From the NCBI RefSeq assembly GCF_013266695.1, contig NZ_JABRXF010000001.1, positions 1,555,736 through 1,619,735 of the forward strand: 64,000 nt of DNA. The letters run 5' to 3'. Within the stretch, counting starts at the first letter, position 1. The number at the start of each line of letters is the position of its first letter. The notes under the pieces are model-generated. The model ran no database searches. It saw only the letters and a program-made list of their open reading frames with translations, and was not told the origin of the DNA. A program made the position numbers and the translations under genes. This document shows positions 36,040 through 44,480 of the stretch, piece after piece. Source of the DNA: Hongsoonwoonella zoysiae (lineage in GTDB: Bacteria > Pseudomonadota > Alphaproteobacteria > Rhizobiales > Stappiaceae).

Positions 36040-37985
36040 AGCGTAATTCGCGCAGATCTCCCGGTCGGCTGACACTGCTTGCGCTGGTGCCGGTTCTGAT
36101 GGGCGCGCTTTTGATCGCCTGGTGGCATCCAGGCGTTGCCGGTTCGGCTTTGAGCGGCGTGGAAGGCCGGCTTCTCGATTTGCGCTATCACATTCGCGGG
36201 CCCCTGCCACCCGGCGGCGACGTTGTCATCGTGGCGATAGACGATGCGACGATCGATCGTCTGAACCGGTTTCCGGTTCCTCGGGAAGATATCGCGAGGG
36301 CCGTCGAACACGTGACGCACGCGGGCGCGAGGGCGATTGCCGTCGATCTCCTCCTCCTCCAGCCTGGCGAAGGGGCGGCGGCGGGCGATGCGGCCCTTGC
36401 CTCCGCGATCGGGGCTGCGGGAAATGTGCTGCTTGCCATGACCGGCACTTGGGAGACGCAAGCCGGCGGCGATCCGCTTGCCGACCTTGATGCCGCCGCG
36501 CGCCAGGCGCTGGCGACAAGCGCATTCGACATCGTCGTTTCCAGCGGCGGGCGGGATATGGCGCCGCCCTCGCGTCTGCTTCTTCCGCTGGCCGATTTTT
36601 CGGCCGTCGCGCATCTCGGGCATGTCAATATCGCGGGCGAAAGTGATGGTGCGCTTCGGCGCATGCCGCTTGCGCTCAATCTGGGCGATGATCTCGCGTT
36701 GCCTGCGCTTCCGCTCGCCGCGGCACGTGCATATGCGGATCTGGCGCGCGGAGAACTGGTTTATGAGAGGCCAGGCAGGATCGTTTTCGGCGAGAGGCGC
36801 GTGGCGACGGATCGCTTCGGCGCGCTTGCGGTGAACTTTCGCGGCCCTGCCGGCACCGTTCCAACTCACTCCCTGATAGACGTGATCGAGGGAAGGGTTC
36901 CCGCTGGAGCGATCGAAGGAAAGCTCGTCTTCATCGGCGCAACGGGGCTCGGCACGGGAGATACCTTTGCAACGCCCTATTCCGATGCGCTTCCGGGGGT
37001 TGAAGTGCTTGCCAGTGTCGCTGGAAACATCCTCTCAGGCACCGAGTTGCGACGCGGCGGCCAGGCCCGCGCGCTGGATCTTCTGTTCGCCTTGCTCGGT
37101 GCGGTTTTCGCTTTTCTCGCGGCCAACCGGCCGAACCTTCTTGCCGCATGCGTCGCGACCCTTGCCCTGTGGAGTGCGCTTGCGGCGCTGATCCAGTTCG
37201 CCTTCACGCTGGGCGATTTCTGGATCGACGCCACGACCGTCTTTCTCGCTCTGGCGGCCTCCACCTTCGGCACGTTTTTCGCGCGTATTTTCCTGCAGAA
37301 GCGCATTTCGAACCGGCTCGTTTTCGAGCGTGACAACCTTGCGCGTTATCATTCCCCGTTTCTGGCGGAATCGCTTGCCCGGGACGAGAAGCCCAGTTTC
37401 GATGACAGGGCGCAGGCCGCTGCCGTCGTCTTCGTCGACGTGGCGGGTTTCACCAGCTTGAGCGAGACGCTGGGCCCCGCCGGTACGGTCGGGTTCCTGC
37501 GCCGCATTCACCGTGTGTTCGAGGCTTGCGCGCTTCACAACGGTGGCGTGATAGAGCAGTTCATGGGCGACGGGGCGATGATCGTCTTCGGCCTGCCCGA
37601 ACCCGGCCCCGCCGACAGCGTTGCGGCGATGATTTGTGCGCGCGAGCTTCTTGACGGGCTTCAAGGCTTCAACGCAGCGGGTGAGGGGGAAGCGCCGCTT
37701 CCGGTGCAAATTCGGGTGAGCGTTCACTTCGGCGATGTCGTTGCCGCGGTCCTTGGCGGCAGCACGCAGGGGCATGCCACGGTTGCTGGCGACACCGTCA
37801 ACGTCTCAAGCCGCCTGCAGGAAATCGCCAAGGAGCACAAGGCCGCGTTCATCGTTTCCGATGCGGTGCGCAAGGCGGTGATCGATGCCGGTCGGGAAGA
37901 TCTGCTGTCCGGGCTTGAACCTCTGCCGGGCCTTTCCGTGCGCGGCCGCCAGGGGCTGATAGACGTATGGGTGTCGGGCGCCTGA
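35982..37985 (+). CDS. CHASE2-domain class III nucleotide cyclase
   Basis: A membrane receptor-cyclase of 667 residues (GTG at 35982) or about 651 (TTG at 36030); both overlap the FecR gene. One N-terminal helix precedes a periplasmic CHASE2 domain (about 50-350). Three further helices (about 365-435) lead to the catalytic domain (about 475-660). Metal-binding aspartates appear in FVDVAGF and FMGDG, and the transition-state Asn/Arg in DTVNVSSR. Where adenylate cyclases usually have Lys three residues before the GD (KFxGD), this protein has Gln526 (EQFMGDG). Product specificity, cAMP or cGMP, is therefore uncertain. Crp-like regulator and Crp sites on both sides suggest a local signalling circuit. 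Confidence 0.87.
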   Translation: MGRRADFRNKGKAWSELAVKRNSRRSPGRLTLLALVPVLMGALLIAWWHPGVAGSALSGVEGRLLDLRYHIRGPLPPGGDVVIVAIDDATIDRLNRFPVPREDIARAVEHVTHAGARAIAVDLLLLQPGEGAAAGDAALASAIGAAGNVLLAMTGTWETQAGGDPLADLDAAARQALATSAFDIVVSSGGRDMAPPSRLLLPLADFSAVAHLGHVNIAGESDGALRRMPLALNLGDDLALPALPLAAARAYADLARGELVYERPGRIVFGERRVATDRFGALAVNFRGPAGTVPTHSLIDVIEGRVPAGAIEGKLVFIGATGLGTGDTFATPYSDALPGVEVLASVAGNILSGTELRRGGQARALDLLFALLGAVFAFLAANRPNLLAACVATLALWSALAALIQFAFTLGDFWIDATTVFLALAASTFGTFFARIFLQKRISNRLVFERDNLARYHSPFLAESLARDEKPSFDDRAQAAAVVFVDVAGFTSLSETLGPAGTVGFLRRIHRVFEACALHNGGVIEQFMGDGAMIVFGLPEPGPADSVAAMICARELLDGLQGFNAAGEGEAPLPVQIRVSVHFGDVVAAVLGGSTQGHATVAGDTVNVSSRLQEIAKEHKAAFIVSDAVRKAVIDAGREDLLSGLEPLPGLSVRGRQGLIDVWVSGA

Positions 37986-38008
37986 CGATTGCGAACGGTC
38001 CAGCCGCC

Positions 38009-38024
38009 TGTGAAACGCTTCACA
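38009..38024. promoter_or_regulatory. Second perfect Crp-type operator
   Basis: TGTGA-AACGCT-TCACA matches the Crp consensus at all ten defined positions. It lies between the cyclase stop and the methyltransferase start, about 85 bases before the ATG at 38110, a typical distance for activation or repression. Confidence 0.78.
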
Positions 38025-38109
38025 GCGGTGCATTGCCCAATTCTCTACATGATCTCCTACGCACGCCGCGTAGAAAAGCGGCGATGGAGTTCGACTGGAG
38101 ACGCCCGAA

Positions 38110-39042
38110 ATGACGACGTACAGAAACAATCTGCCGCAGCTTGAAGAGGTTTTTTTGACCGATGGCGGTATTGAGACAAGCCTGATATTCCTCGACGGGA
38201 TCGACCTGCCGTATTTCGCGGCCTTCGACCTTTTGAGGAATGAAGAAGGGCGCGAGGCGCTTCGCCGCTACTATCGCCGCTATATCGATATAGCGAGGAA
38301 GCGCGGGGTCGGCTTCATTCTGGAAAGCGCCACCTGGCGTGCAAGTCCCGACTGGGGGGCGAAACTCGGTTACACGGGTGAAAGCCTCGCCAAAGCCAAT
38401 CGCGACGCGGTCGCGCTCCTGGTCGAGCTTGGCCGGGAAGCCCGTCACGCAAAGCCGATGGTCGTCAGCGGATGCGTCGGGCCGCGCGGCGAGGGCTACG
38501 ACCCGGGCGAGGCGATGACGGCCGACGAGGCGGAGGATTATCATTCCTTCCAGGTCGGAACCTTCGCGAAAACCGAGGCGGACATGATCTCGGCGATCAC
38601 GATGACCAATGTGCCGGAGGCGGTTGGCGTCACTCGTGCGGCGGCCAGGGTCGGCATGCCGGTTTCCATCTCCTTCACGCTGGAAACGGACGGCAAGCTG
38701 CCCACCGGCGAAACGCTGGAGCAGGCGGTTCGCGATGTGGATGACGCAACGGACGGCGCAGCGGCCTATTTCATGATCAACTGCGCTCACCCGGCCCATT
38801 TCGACAGGGTCGTCGCGGAAGGTGGCGACTGGCTGAAGCGGATCGGCGGCCTGAGGGCGAATGCCTCCAGGCGCAGCCATGAAGAACTCGATGCCGCGCC
38901 CGATCTCGACGATGGCGACCCGGTTGAACTTGGCCGGCAGTACCGCGATCTCAGGAAGAGCCTGCCCAATATGAACGTTTTGGGCGGCTGCTGCGGGACG
39001 GACCACCGGCATATCGAGGAAATCTGCCTTTCCTGCACCTGA
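38110..39042 (+). CDS. Homocysteine S-methyltransferase family protein
   Basis: A 310-residue enzyme of the Pfam homocysteine S-methyltransferase (BHMT/MmuM) family, expected to transfer a methyl group from a donor such as S-methylmethionine or a betaine to homocysteine. It begins [13 protein letters not shown]. The zinc-binding cysteines appear in NCAHP and GGCCGT. Length fits the stand-alone family. It sits directly behind a perfect Crp-type site. Which methyl donor is used cannot be told, and some family members act on other thiols or selenols. Confidence 0.86.
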   Translation: MTTYRNNLPQLEEVFLTDGGIETSLIFLDGIDLPYFAAFDLLRNEEGREALRRYYRRYIDIARKRGVGFILESATWRASPDWGAKLGYTGESLAKANRDAVALLVELGREARHAKPMVVSGCVGPRGEGYDPGEAMTADEAEDYHSFQVGTFAKTEADMISAITMTNVPEAVGVTRAAARVGMPVSISFTLETDGKLPTGETLEQAVRDVDDATDGAAAYFMINCAHPAHFDRVVAEGGDWLKRIGGLRANASRRSHEELDAAPDLDDGDPVELGRQYRDLRKSLPNMNVLGGCCGTDHRHIEEICLSCT

Positions 39043-39072
39043 AACGGGCGGCGACCCTTGGGAAGACGAAAA

Positions 39073-39094
39073 GCCCGCGCCATCCGGCGCGGGC
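39073..39094. terminator. GC-rich hairpin after the methyltransferase gene
   Basis: GCCCGCGC (39073-39080) pairs with GCGCGGGC (39087-39094) around six bases, 30 bases past the stop. On the minus strand TTTT follows, while on plus only a short mixed tract does, so plus-strand termination may be partial. Confidence 0.5.
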
Positions 39095-39109
39095 GTATTC
39101 GTCGGCATC

Positions 39110-39127
39110 ATTTGACCATGGTCAAAT
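39110..39127. promoter_or_regulatory. Perfect FNR/FixK-type palindrome upstream of hemA
   Basis: ATTTGACCATGGTCAAAT is a perfect 18-bp palindrome and fits the TTG-N8-CAA core of Fnr/FixK-class sites. It lies 61 bases before the hemA ATG. Oxygen-responsive Fnr-type control of hemA is known in other alphaproteobacteria such as Rhodobacter. Confidence 0.75.
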
Positions 39128-39188
39128 CACCCGCGTTCCCGTGCGGCTATCTTGCGGTTCAGGTCAGGATATTCGCATGGGGAAGATC

Positions 39189-40409
39189 ATGGACTACGAA
39201 GCCCGTTTCGAGCAGGCGGTCGCCGCCGTCAGGGACGAAGGCCGCTACCGCGTCTTTGCCAATCTGGAGCGGATTGCGGGCCGCTTTCCCCATGCAATCA
39301 ACCACGGGCCGGGCAAGCGCGATGTCGTCGTCTGGTGCTCGAACGATTATCTGGGCCAGAGCCAGAACCCGCTCGTGGTCGAGGCGGGCGTCTGCGCGCT
39401 TCGCGAGATGGGGGCGGGCTCCGGCGGCACGCGAAACATTTCCGGCACGCATCGCCTGCACGGCGAACTGGAGGCCGAGCTTGCCGACCTTCATGGAAAG
39501 GAGGCGGCGCTTGTCTTCACATCCGGCTATGTCTCCAATTCCGCGACCCTTTCGACACTCGGCAAGATCCTGCCGAATGCGCTGATCTTCACCGACGAGT
39601 TGAACCACGCATCCATGATCGAGGGGATCCGTTTTTCCAGATGCGAAAAGCGCATCTTCCGCCATAACGATCTGGGGCATCTGGAAACGCTGCTGAAATA
39701 CGCCGAGCCGGACCGGCCGAAGATCATCGCCTTTGAGAGCGTCTATTCCATGGATGGCGATATCGCGCCCATCGCCGGGATTTGCGATCTCGCCGACAAA
39801 TACGGCGCCATGACCTATCTCGACGAGGTACATGCCGTCGGCCTTTACGGTGCGCATGGCGGTGGCATTTCGGAACGGGACGGCGTTGCCCATCGCCTGA
39901 CGGTGATCGAGGGTACGCTTGCAAAGGCGTTCGGCTGCATGGGCGGTTATATCGCCGGTTCCTCAGCCCTCGTGGATGCGATCCGCAGCCATGCCTCCGG
40001 CTTCATCTTCACGTCCTCGCAGCCGCCTGCGACGATGGCCGCCGCCCTGGCAAGCGTGCGCTATCTCAAGACCCATCACGAGCTCCGCATCAAGCATCAG
40101 GAACGCGCTGCGGAAATGAAAAGGCGGCTTGCCCGCGCCGGCCTGCCCGTCATGGAAAGCGAAACGCACATCGTGCCGCTCCTCGTAGGTTGCCCGGTTA
40201 AGGCCAAGCACTTGACGGACATGCTGATGGAAGAGCACGGTATCTACGTTCAGCCGATCAATTTCCCCACAGTGCCGCGCGGGACCGAGCGCCTTCGCCT
40301 GACGCCGACGCCGTTCCATGACAACGCACTGATGGACGACTTCGTGAAGGCCATCGTGGACGTCTGGAGCAAGGTCGGGCTCCATCGGGAATACCGCCGG
40401 GCGGCGTGA
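39189..40409 (+). CDS. hemA: 5-aminolevulinate synthase HemA
   Basis: A 406-residue PLP-dependent enzyme condensing glycine and succinyl-CoA to 5-aminolevulinate, the first step of tetrapyrrole synthesis by the C4 (Shemin) route typical of alphaproteobacteria. Motifs: WCSNDYLG near residue 50, [32 protein letters not shown], and the PLP lysine in [13 protein letters not shown]. The start at [11 protein letters not shown] matches rhizobial HemA N-termini; GGGGAAG lies close upstream, and an earlier ATG at 39177 is possible. A perfect Fnr-type palindrome precedes it, pointing to oxygen-dependent control. Confidence 0.96.
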   Translation: MDYEARFEQAVAAVRDEGRYRVFANLERIAGRFPHAINHGPGKRDVVVWCSNDYLGQSQNPLVVEAGVCALREMGAGSGGTRNISGTHRLHGELEAELADLHGKEAALVFTSGYVSNSATLSTLGKILPNALIFTDELNHASMIEGIRFSRCEKRIFRHNDLGHLETLLKYAEPDRPKIIAFESVYSMDGDIAPIAGICDLADKYGAMTYLDEVHAVGLYGAHGGGISERDGVAHRLTVIEGTLAKAFGCMGGYIAGSSALVDAIRSHASGFIFTSSQPPATMAAALASVRYLKTHHELRIKHQERAAEMKRRLARAGLPVMESETHIVPLLVGCPVKAKHLTDMLMEEHGIYVQPINFPTVPRGTERLRLTPTPFHDNALMDDFVKAIVDVWSKVGLHREYRRAA

Positions 40410-40441
40410 ATATCAAACGGGCGGCTGTGCTGCGTGAGGAA

Positions 40442-41044
40442 TCAGCCCCTGCGGGCTTCGGCCTCGGCTATGCCTTTTTCCACGAGCGGCGCAAGGTCTT
40501 GCGGAAGCGGCAGGGAAAGCGCCGTTTCCCGCGCCTTGTCCGACATCTTCACCCATGTGCGGGCAATGATGCCGACGATTTTTTCCGCCTCGTGGTCCTT
40601 CGCGAAATCGGCGAAATAGTGCTCCATGAAGACGAGGCAGGCGATATCTTCCAGCAGTTGCGCGTCCGGATCGCGCTTCAGCCGCTCTTTCCGCACGATC
40701 GCGCCGACGCGTTCAGCATCCTCGTCCGTATAGCCCGAAGCGCGCATGATCTCGCCGACGCGCGCCGCGTGGCGGCGTTTTTGTTCGTTGCGCCAGTTGT
40801 GATAGCCCTGCTTGCCCATCGGAAATTCAGATCTGGGCAGTTTGAAGCGCTCCAGATGCTGGGCGCGCACGGCGATCTTCACCAGTTCGTTCGCTCCCGG
40901 CGCGAATCGGTTAAGCCATTCCGACATGCGCTCGCCGTAGACTACCTCCGCCGGTCGCCTCTCGCCGTTCACGTCGATATGGTGCGGGTCTTGCCCATTC
41001 GCCGCGTCTATCGCCGCGAATGTTTTCTCCAGCCGCTCGTTCAT
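40442..41044 (-). CDS. DUF4202 family protein
   Basis: A 200-residue soluble protein of the DUF4202 family (begins MNERLEKTFAAIDAANGQDP). It has His-rich and Asp-rich segments (WRNEQKRRHAARVGEIM, LEDIACLVFMEHYFADF) that recall an HD-like helical fold, but the activity is unknown. AAGG precedes the chosen ATG; the longer ORF extends into the nnrU end. It follows nnrU on the minus strand by 46 bases and may share its transcript. Confidence 0.82.
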   Translation of the reverse strand: MNERLEKTFAAIDAANGQDPHHIDVNGERRPAEVVYGERMSEWLNRFAPGANELVKIAVRAQHLERFKLPRSEFPMGKQGYHNWRNEQKRRHAARVGEIMRASGYTDEDAERVGAIVRKERLKRDPDAQLLEDIACLVFMEHYFADFAKDHEAEKIVGIIARTWVKMSDKARETALSLPLPQDLAPLVEKGIAEAEARRG

Positions 41045-41090
41045 GATCCGCCTTTCCGGATAAATCGCTCTGCCTGTCATGCCGCGCCTG

Positions 41091-41768
41091 TCACACTCCT
41101 GCAAGCGGATCGGCTCCGAAAAGGACGAGATGCAGGCCGCCGAGAAGCGCCGCCACCGCGGCAAGGCCCGCAATCAGGCCCAGGGCATCCCAGATACCGA
41201 AAAGCGAGAGGAAGGGCCGCGTTTTGCGTGCTCTTGTAATGTTTTCGATCAGTTGACCGCGCTCCTCCGCGCCCAAGCGCCTTGCAATGCGGCGGTTGAC
41301 GATCGCCGGGCCGAGTGCTGCGAAGAGCGTCATCGCGCCGAAGAGCACCACGAGCACGACATCACCGTTGATGAGCAGATGCCCGGTTCCCCAGAGCAGG
41401 AAGCCGGTCAGGACGGGATGGCGCAGATAGGCGGTGAGGCCGGGCCGGGCAGGGTCGAAGCGCGCTGAATTGAGCGAGATCGACAGCGGATTCGGGCGAA
41501 TGAGGCCGAAGGTGGCGATGAGAATGCCGAGCGAGGCAAGGAAAAGGGCGGGATGCCAGGCCCATTGCGGCTGGCCCCAAAGCTCCACATAAGGCGCGTT
41601 GAGGGCGGCCCATATCACCCAGGCCAGGAGCGAAAGCGAAAGCGCGCTATAAGCGGCGAGATATCCGCGCAGGCCCATCGCGCCGACAAGGGCTGCGCGA
41701 ACCGGCTTGATCGCCGGGATCGAGTGGGCGGCGAAGAATGCGGCGATTGCGGCAAGGAAGGATATCAT
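41091..41768 (-). CDS. NnrU family membrane protein
   Basis: A 225-residue polytopic membrane protein of the NnrU family, named after a gene linked to nitrate/nitrite respiration in Rhodobacter and related to methyltransferase-type membrane proteins. It has about six hydrophobic segments, a conserved start FFAAHSIPAIKPVRAAL and the family stretch TAYLRHPVLTGFLLWGTGHLLINGD. CGGAG precedes the ATG at 41768. No denitrification genes are in the window, so a nitrogen-oxide role is not supported here. Confidence 0.85.
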   Translation of the reverse strand: MISFLAAIAAFFAAHSIPAIKPVRAALVGAMGLRGYLAAYSALSLSLLAWVIWAALNAPYVELWGQPQWAWHPALFLASLGILIATFGLIRPNPLSISLNSARFDPARPGLTAYLRHPVLTGFLLWGTGHLLINGDVVLVVLFGAMTLFAALGPAIVNRRIARRLGAEERGQLIENITRARKTRPFLSLFGIWDALGLIAGLAAVAALLGGLHLVLFGADPLAGV

Positions 41769-42059
41769 GAATTGGCTCCGGGGGAGTTTAACCCGCTGAT
41801 CCTCAAAAACCTCGCAGCGGACGTGAGCGCGTTCGACGGACGGCGTCAAGCGCCTCACGGTGAAGCTCACGAACGTTCACGCGATTCTCATTCGTCTCAA
41901 GAGGCCGTTGCGGGAGATTATCGCCGCCGAAAGGGCGGGGCAGGCCGTCGGCTTGCCCGCGCATGGTTTGAATTCGCCGTTCCCCGAAGGCCTGCGATCC
42001 TTTTACGGATTTGCAGCGTATTCGCAAATGCGGAACGGCATGAACGGAGTAGGTTTGGC

Positions 42060-42581
42060 ATGAGACAGCTTTTTGCCGCGGTGATTTTTCTGTTCGGCGT
42101 TGCAAGCGCCCACGCCGTCGAGGCGGTGAATATTCCGCTCTTTGACCAACCCAAGGACGTGAAGCAGTTCGTCTTCATGGATGGCGAGGGCAAGGAAAAG
42201 ACCCTTGCCGACTACAAGGGCAAGGTTGTTCTCCTTAACGTTTGGGCGACCTGGTGCAGCCCCTGCCGCCGGGAAATGCCGCTTCTGGACAATCTCCAGG
42301 CCAAGCTCGGCAGCGACAAGTTCCAGGTTCTGGCGCTGTCGGTGGATCGCGGCGGCAAGCCGAAGGTCGACGCCTTCTTCGAGGAATTCGGCATCAAGTC
42401 GTTGCCGGTTCTGACAGACCCTTCAAACAATGTGGCGAAGTCGTTCTTCATGTTCGGTCTGCCGGCGACGTTCTTTCTCGATGCCGAAGGCCGCCAGATC
42501 GGCAGCTACATCGGCGAGGCCGATTGGGACAGCCCCGAGTTCATCGCTTTTTTCCAGGGTATCATCGACGCGCAGGGCTGA
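42060..42581 (+). CDS. TlpA-like periplasmic thiol-disulfide oxidoreductase
   Basis: A 173-residue exported thioredoxin-fold protein. The signal peptide is MRQLFAAVIFLFGVASAHA. The active-site motif is WATWCSPCRREMP (WCxxC), followed by VLALSVDRGG and the cis-proline region FGLPATFFLD. Such proteins reduce periplasmic disulfides, for example in cytochrome c or heme-protein maturation, which would suit the nearby hemA, though no ccm genes are here. It is divergent from nnrU across about 290 bases with no other gene. Confidence 0.87.
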   Translation: MRQLFAAVIFLFGVASAHAVEAVNIPLFDQPKDVKQFVFMDGEGKEKTLADYKGKVVLLNVWATWCSPCRREMPLLDNLQAKLGSDKFQVLALSVDRGGKPKVDAFFEEFGIKSLPVLTDPSNNVAKSFFMFGLPATFFLDAEGRQIGSYIGEADWDSPEFIAFFQGIIDAQG

Positions 42582-42623
42582 GGTTTCCTGAAACCCTAAC
42601 GCGGACACGCCGGGTAGCGTCCG

Positions 42624-43313
42624 CTATCCGGCGTATTGCTTCAGGCGGGTGAAGCTCATGGAAATATGCGAGCGGCGGATGTGGCCGACGGCGGAAAGAT
42701 CGCCGATCTCGATGGCGGCAAGAATATCCGCCACCTCGCGCGTGAAGATGGCGATTTCGTAGGCAAGGTCGAGTCTTGAAATGGATTTCAGCCAGATACG
42801 CGTGGTCTGGTAGTAGAGACGTTCCGAAATTTCTCGAAGCGGTTCGTTCTCCGTCAGTTGCAAAAGTGCGTTGAAGACTTCCATGTTCAGCTCCGCAAAC
42901 GCCCGTGGGTCGGGTTGCGACTGCAGTTCGCCTCCTCTTGCGAGCAGGGAGCGGAACTCCGCGATGAGGTTGTCATCCGGTTCGACGGGCGAAAGCTTGC
43001 CGAAAAGCTCGGCAAGTTCCATGCGCAATTGATAAACCTGCGTCAGCGCGGCGATTTCCACATCGGTGACGATGGTGCCAACCCCTTGCAAGGACTGGAC
43101 AAGGCCTTCGGCTTCAAGCTGGGCCAGCACGCGCCTCAGCGGCGTCCGGCTGACGCCGAATTCTTCAGCCAGCGCCTCCTCGCCGAGCCGCGTTCCCGGA
43201 GCATAGTCGAGCAGGCAAATGCGCGTGCGAAGCGTGTCGTGAAGCCGCTTGAACCGGGCCCGCGCCGCGCTTTGTTTCACTTCATCTCCTGCCTTGCCGA
43301 CGGTTTCCTCCAT
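42624..43313 (-). CDS. GntR-family (FCD) transcriptional regulator
   Basis: A 229-residue FadR-subfamily GntR regulator. The N-terminal winged helix contains LGEEALAEEFGVSRTPLRRVLAQLEAEGLV (residues about 42-72). An FCD-type all-helical effector domain follows (about 90-225), with the metal/ligand residues in ELNMEVFNALLQL and IRRSHISMS. It is three bases after doeB and is the last gene of doeA-doeB-gntR. It is the likely ectoine-pathway regulator, in place of the MocR-type EnuR usually found with such clusters. Confidence 0.86.
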   Translation of the reverse strand: MEETVGKAGDEVKQSAARARFKRLHDTLRTRICLLDYAPGTRLGEEALAEEFGVSRTPLRRVLAQLEAEGLVQSLQGVGTIVTDVEIAALTQVYQLRMELAELFGKLSPVEPDDNLIAEFRSLLARGGELQSQPDPRAFAELNMEVFNALLQLTENEPLREISERLYYQTTRIWLKSISRLDLAYEIAIFTREVADILAAIEIGDLSAVGHIRRSHISMSFTRLKQYAG

Positions 43314-43316
43314 GGC

Positions 43317-44471
43317 TCAGGACGTGAGTTTGCCGCCGAGCTTGCGCAACATGTCGAGGCAGGCTTCCATCTGCTTGACGCTCACGTATTCGTCCGGCTT
43401 GTGCGCCTGCTCGATTGAGCCCGGGCCGCAGACCACGGCCGAAATTCCCTGCGCCTGGAAGAGGCCGGCTTCAGTGCCGAAGGCAACCACATCGGCGCTG
43501 TTCGCCCCGGTCAGTTCGGAAACGATCCGCCGGGCCTCGTTGTCGCCAGCGGGCTCCAGTCCTTCCACCTCGCCGATGACATGGGTCACGATATCCGCAT
43601 CCTTGGAAACCGCGCGCATGGTCGGCAAAAGAACGTCTTCGCAGTATTCGCGCAAGTGCGCCTTCACGAAATCCGCGTCACCGGTCACGACAGGGCGCAT
43701 TTCCCATTCCACAGTGCAGTGGCTGGGGATGACGTTGCGCGCCTGTCCGCCCTCCATCAGGCCCACCTGCAGCGTCGACCATGGCGGATCGAAACGGCTG
43801 CCGGCGGGCGCGCGTTTTTTCAGTTCGTCCTGGAGCGCCATCATGCGCGAGATGTAACGCACGGCATATTCCACCGCGTTGACACCCCTGTCGGGTCCCG
43901 ATCCATGTCCGGCAAGCCCGGTGAACTGGGTGGTATATTCGTAACAGCCCTTGTGCCCCTCGATGATGCGCATGTCCGTCGGTTCGCCGATGATGGCAAT
44001 GGAGGGCCGGATATCCATCCCCTTCAGTTCGTCCACCAGCTTGCGCGCGCCGAGGCAACCGACTTCCTCGTCATAGGTGAAGGCGAAGTGGACCGGGCGT
44101 TTCAGCTCAAGCCCGGCATAGTGCGGCGCCATCGCGAGCGTTGCCGCGATGAAGCCCTTCATGTCGCAGGCGCCACGCCCGTAAAGCTTTCCGTCCGCTT
44201 CCGTCATTGCGAAAGGGTCGCTCGTCCAGTTCTGGCCTTCCACCGGCACGACGTCCGAGTGGCCGGACAGCACGATGCCCCCGTCCTCCTCCGGGCCGAG
44301 GGTGGCGAAGATGTTCGCCTTGTGGCCCGTCTCGTCGCGCGACATCGTGATGCGCGCACCGCAATGGGCCAGCCGGTCGGCGGCATAGGCGATAAGTTCC
44401 AGGTTGCTGTCCGCCGATACGGTCGGAAAGGCGATCAGGTCGCCCAGGATCGCCTTCGTCTCCTCGATCAT
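43317..44471 (-). CDS. doeB: N-acetyl-diaminobutyrate deacetylase DoeB (M20 family)
   Basis: A 384-residue M20-family zinc deacylase. In the ectoine pathway DoeB (also called EutE) removes acetyl from N-alpha-acetyl-L-2,4-diaminobutyrate produced by DoeA. Metal ligands appear in LSGHSDVVPVEG, GRGACDMKGF and TYDEEVGCLGA; the dimerisation lid occupies about residues 175-290. By sequence alone an acetylornithine deacetylase (ArgE) looks similar, but the position nine bases after doeA decides for DoeB. Confidence 0.88.
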   Translation of the reverse strand: MIEETKAILGDLIAFPTVSADSNLELIAYAADRLAHCGARITMSRDETGHKANIFATLGPEEDGGIVLSGHSDVVPVEGQNWTSDPFAMTEADGKLYGRGACDMKGFIAATLAMAPHYAGLELKRPVHFAFTYDEEVGCLGARKLVDELKGMDIRPSIAIIGEPTDMRIIEGHKGCYEYTTQFTGLAGHGSGPDRGVNAVEYAVRYISRMMALQDELKKRAPAGSRFDPPWSTLQVGLMEGGQARNVIPSHCTVEWEMRPVVTGDADFVKAHLREYCEDVLLPTMRAVSKDADIVTHVIGEVEGLEPAGDNEARRIVSELTGANSADVVAFGTEAGLFQAQGISAVVCGPGSIEQAHKPDEYVSVKQMEACLDMLRKLGGKLTS

Positions 44472-44480
44472 GGCCTAGTC

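Noticed and set aside
41091-41768. Evidence for a denitrification locus from nnrU
   Set aside because: No nitrite or nitric-oxide reductase genes are in the window; NnrU-family proteins also occur without denitrification.
43317-44471. Acetylornithine deacetylase ArgE
   Set aside because: Family motifs are shared, but the gene directly follows doeA and precedes the pathway regulator, so DoeB is the better call.
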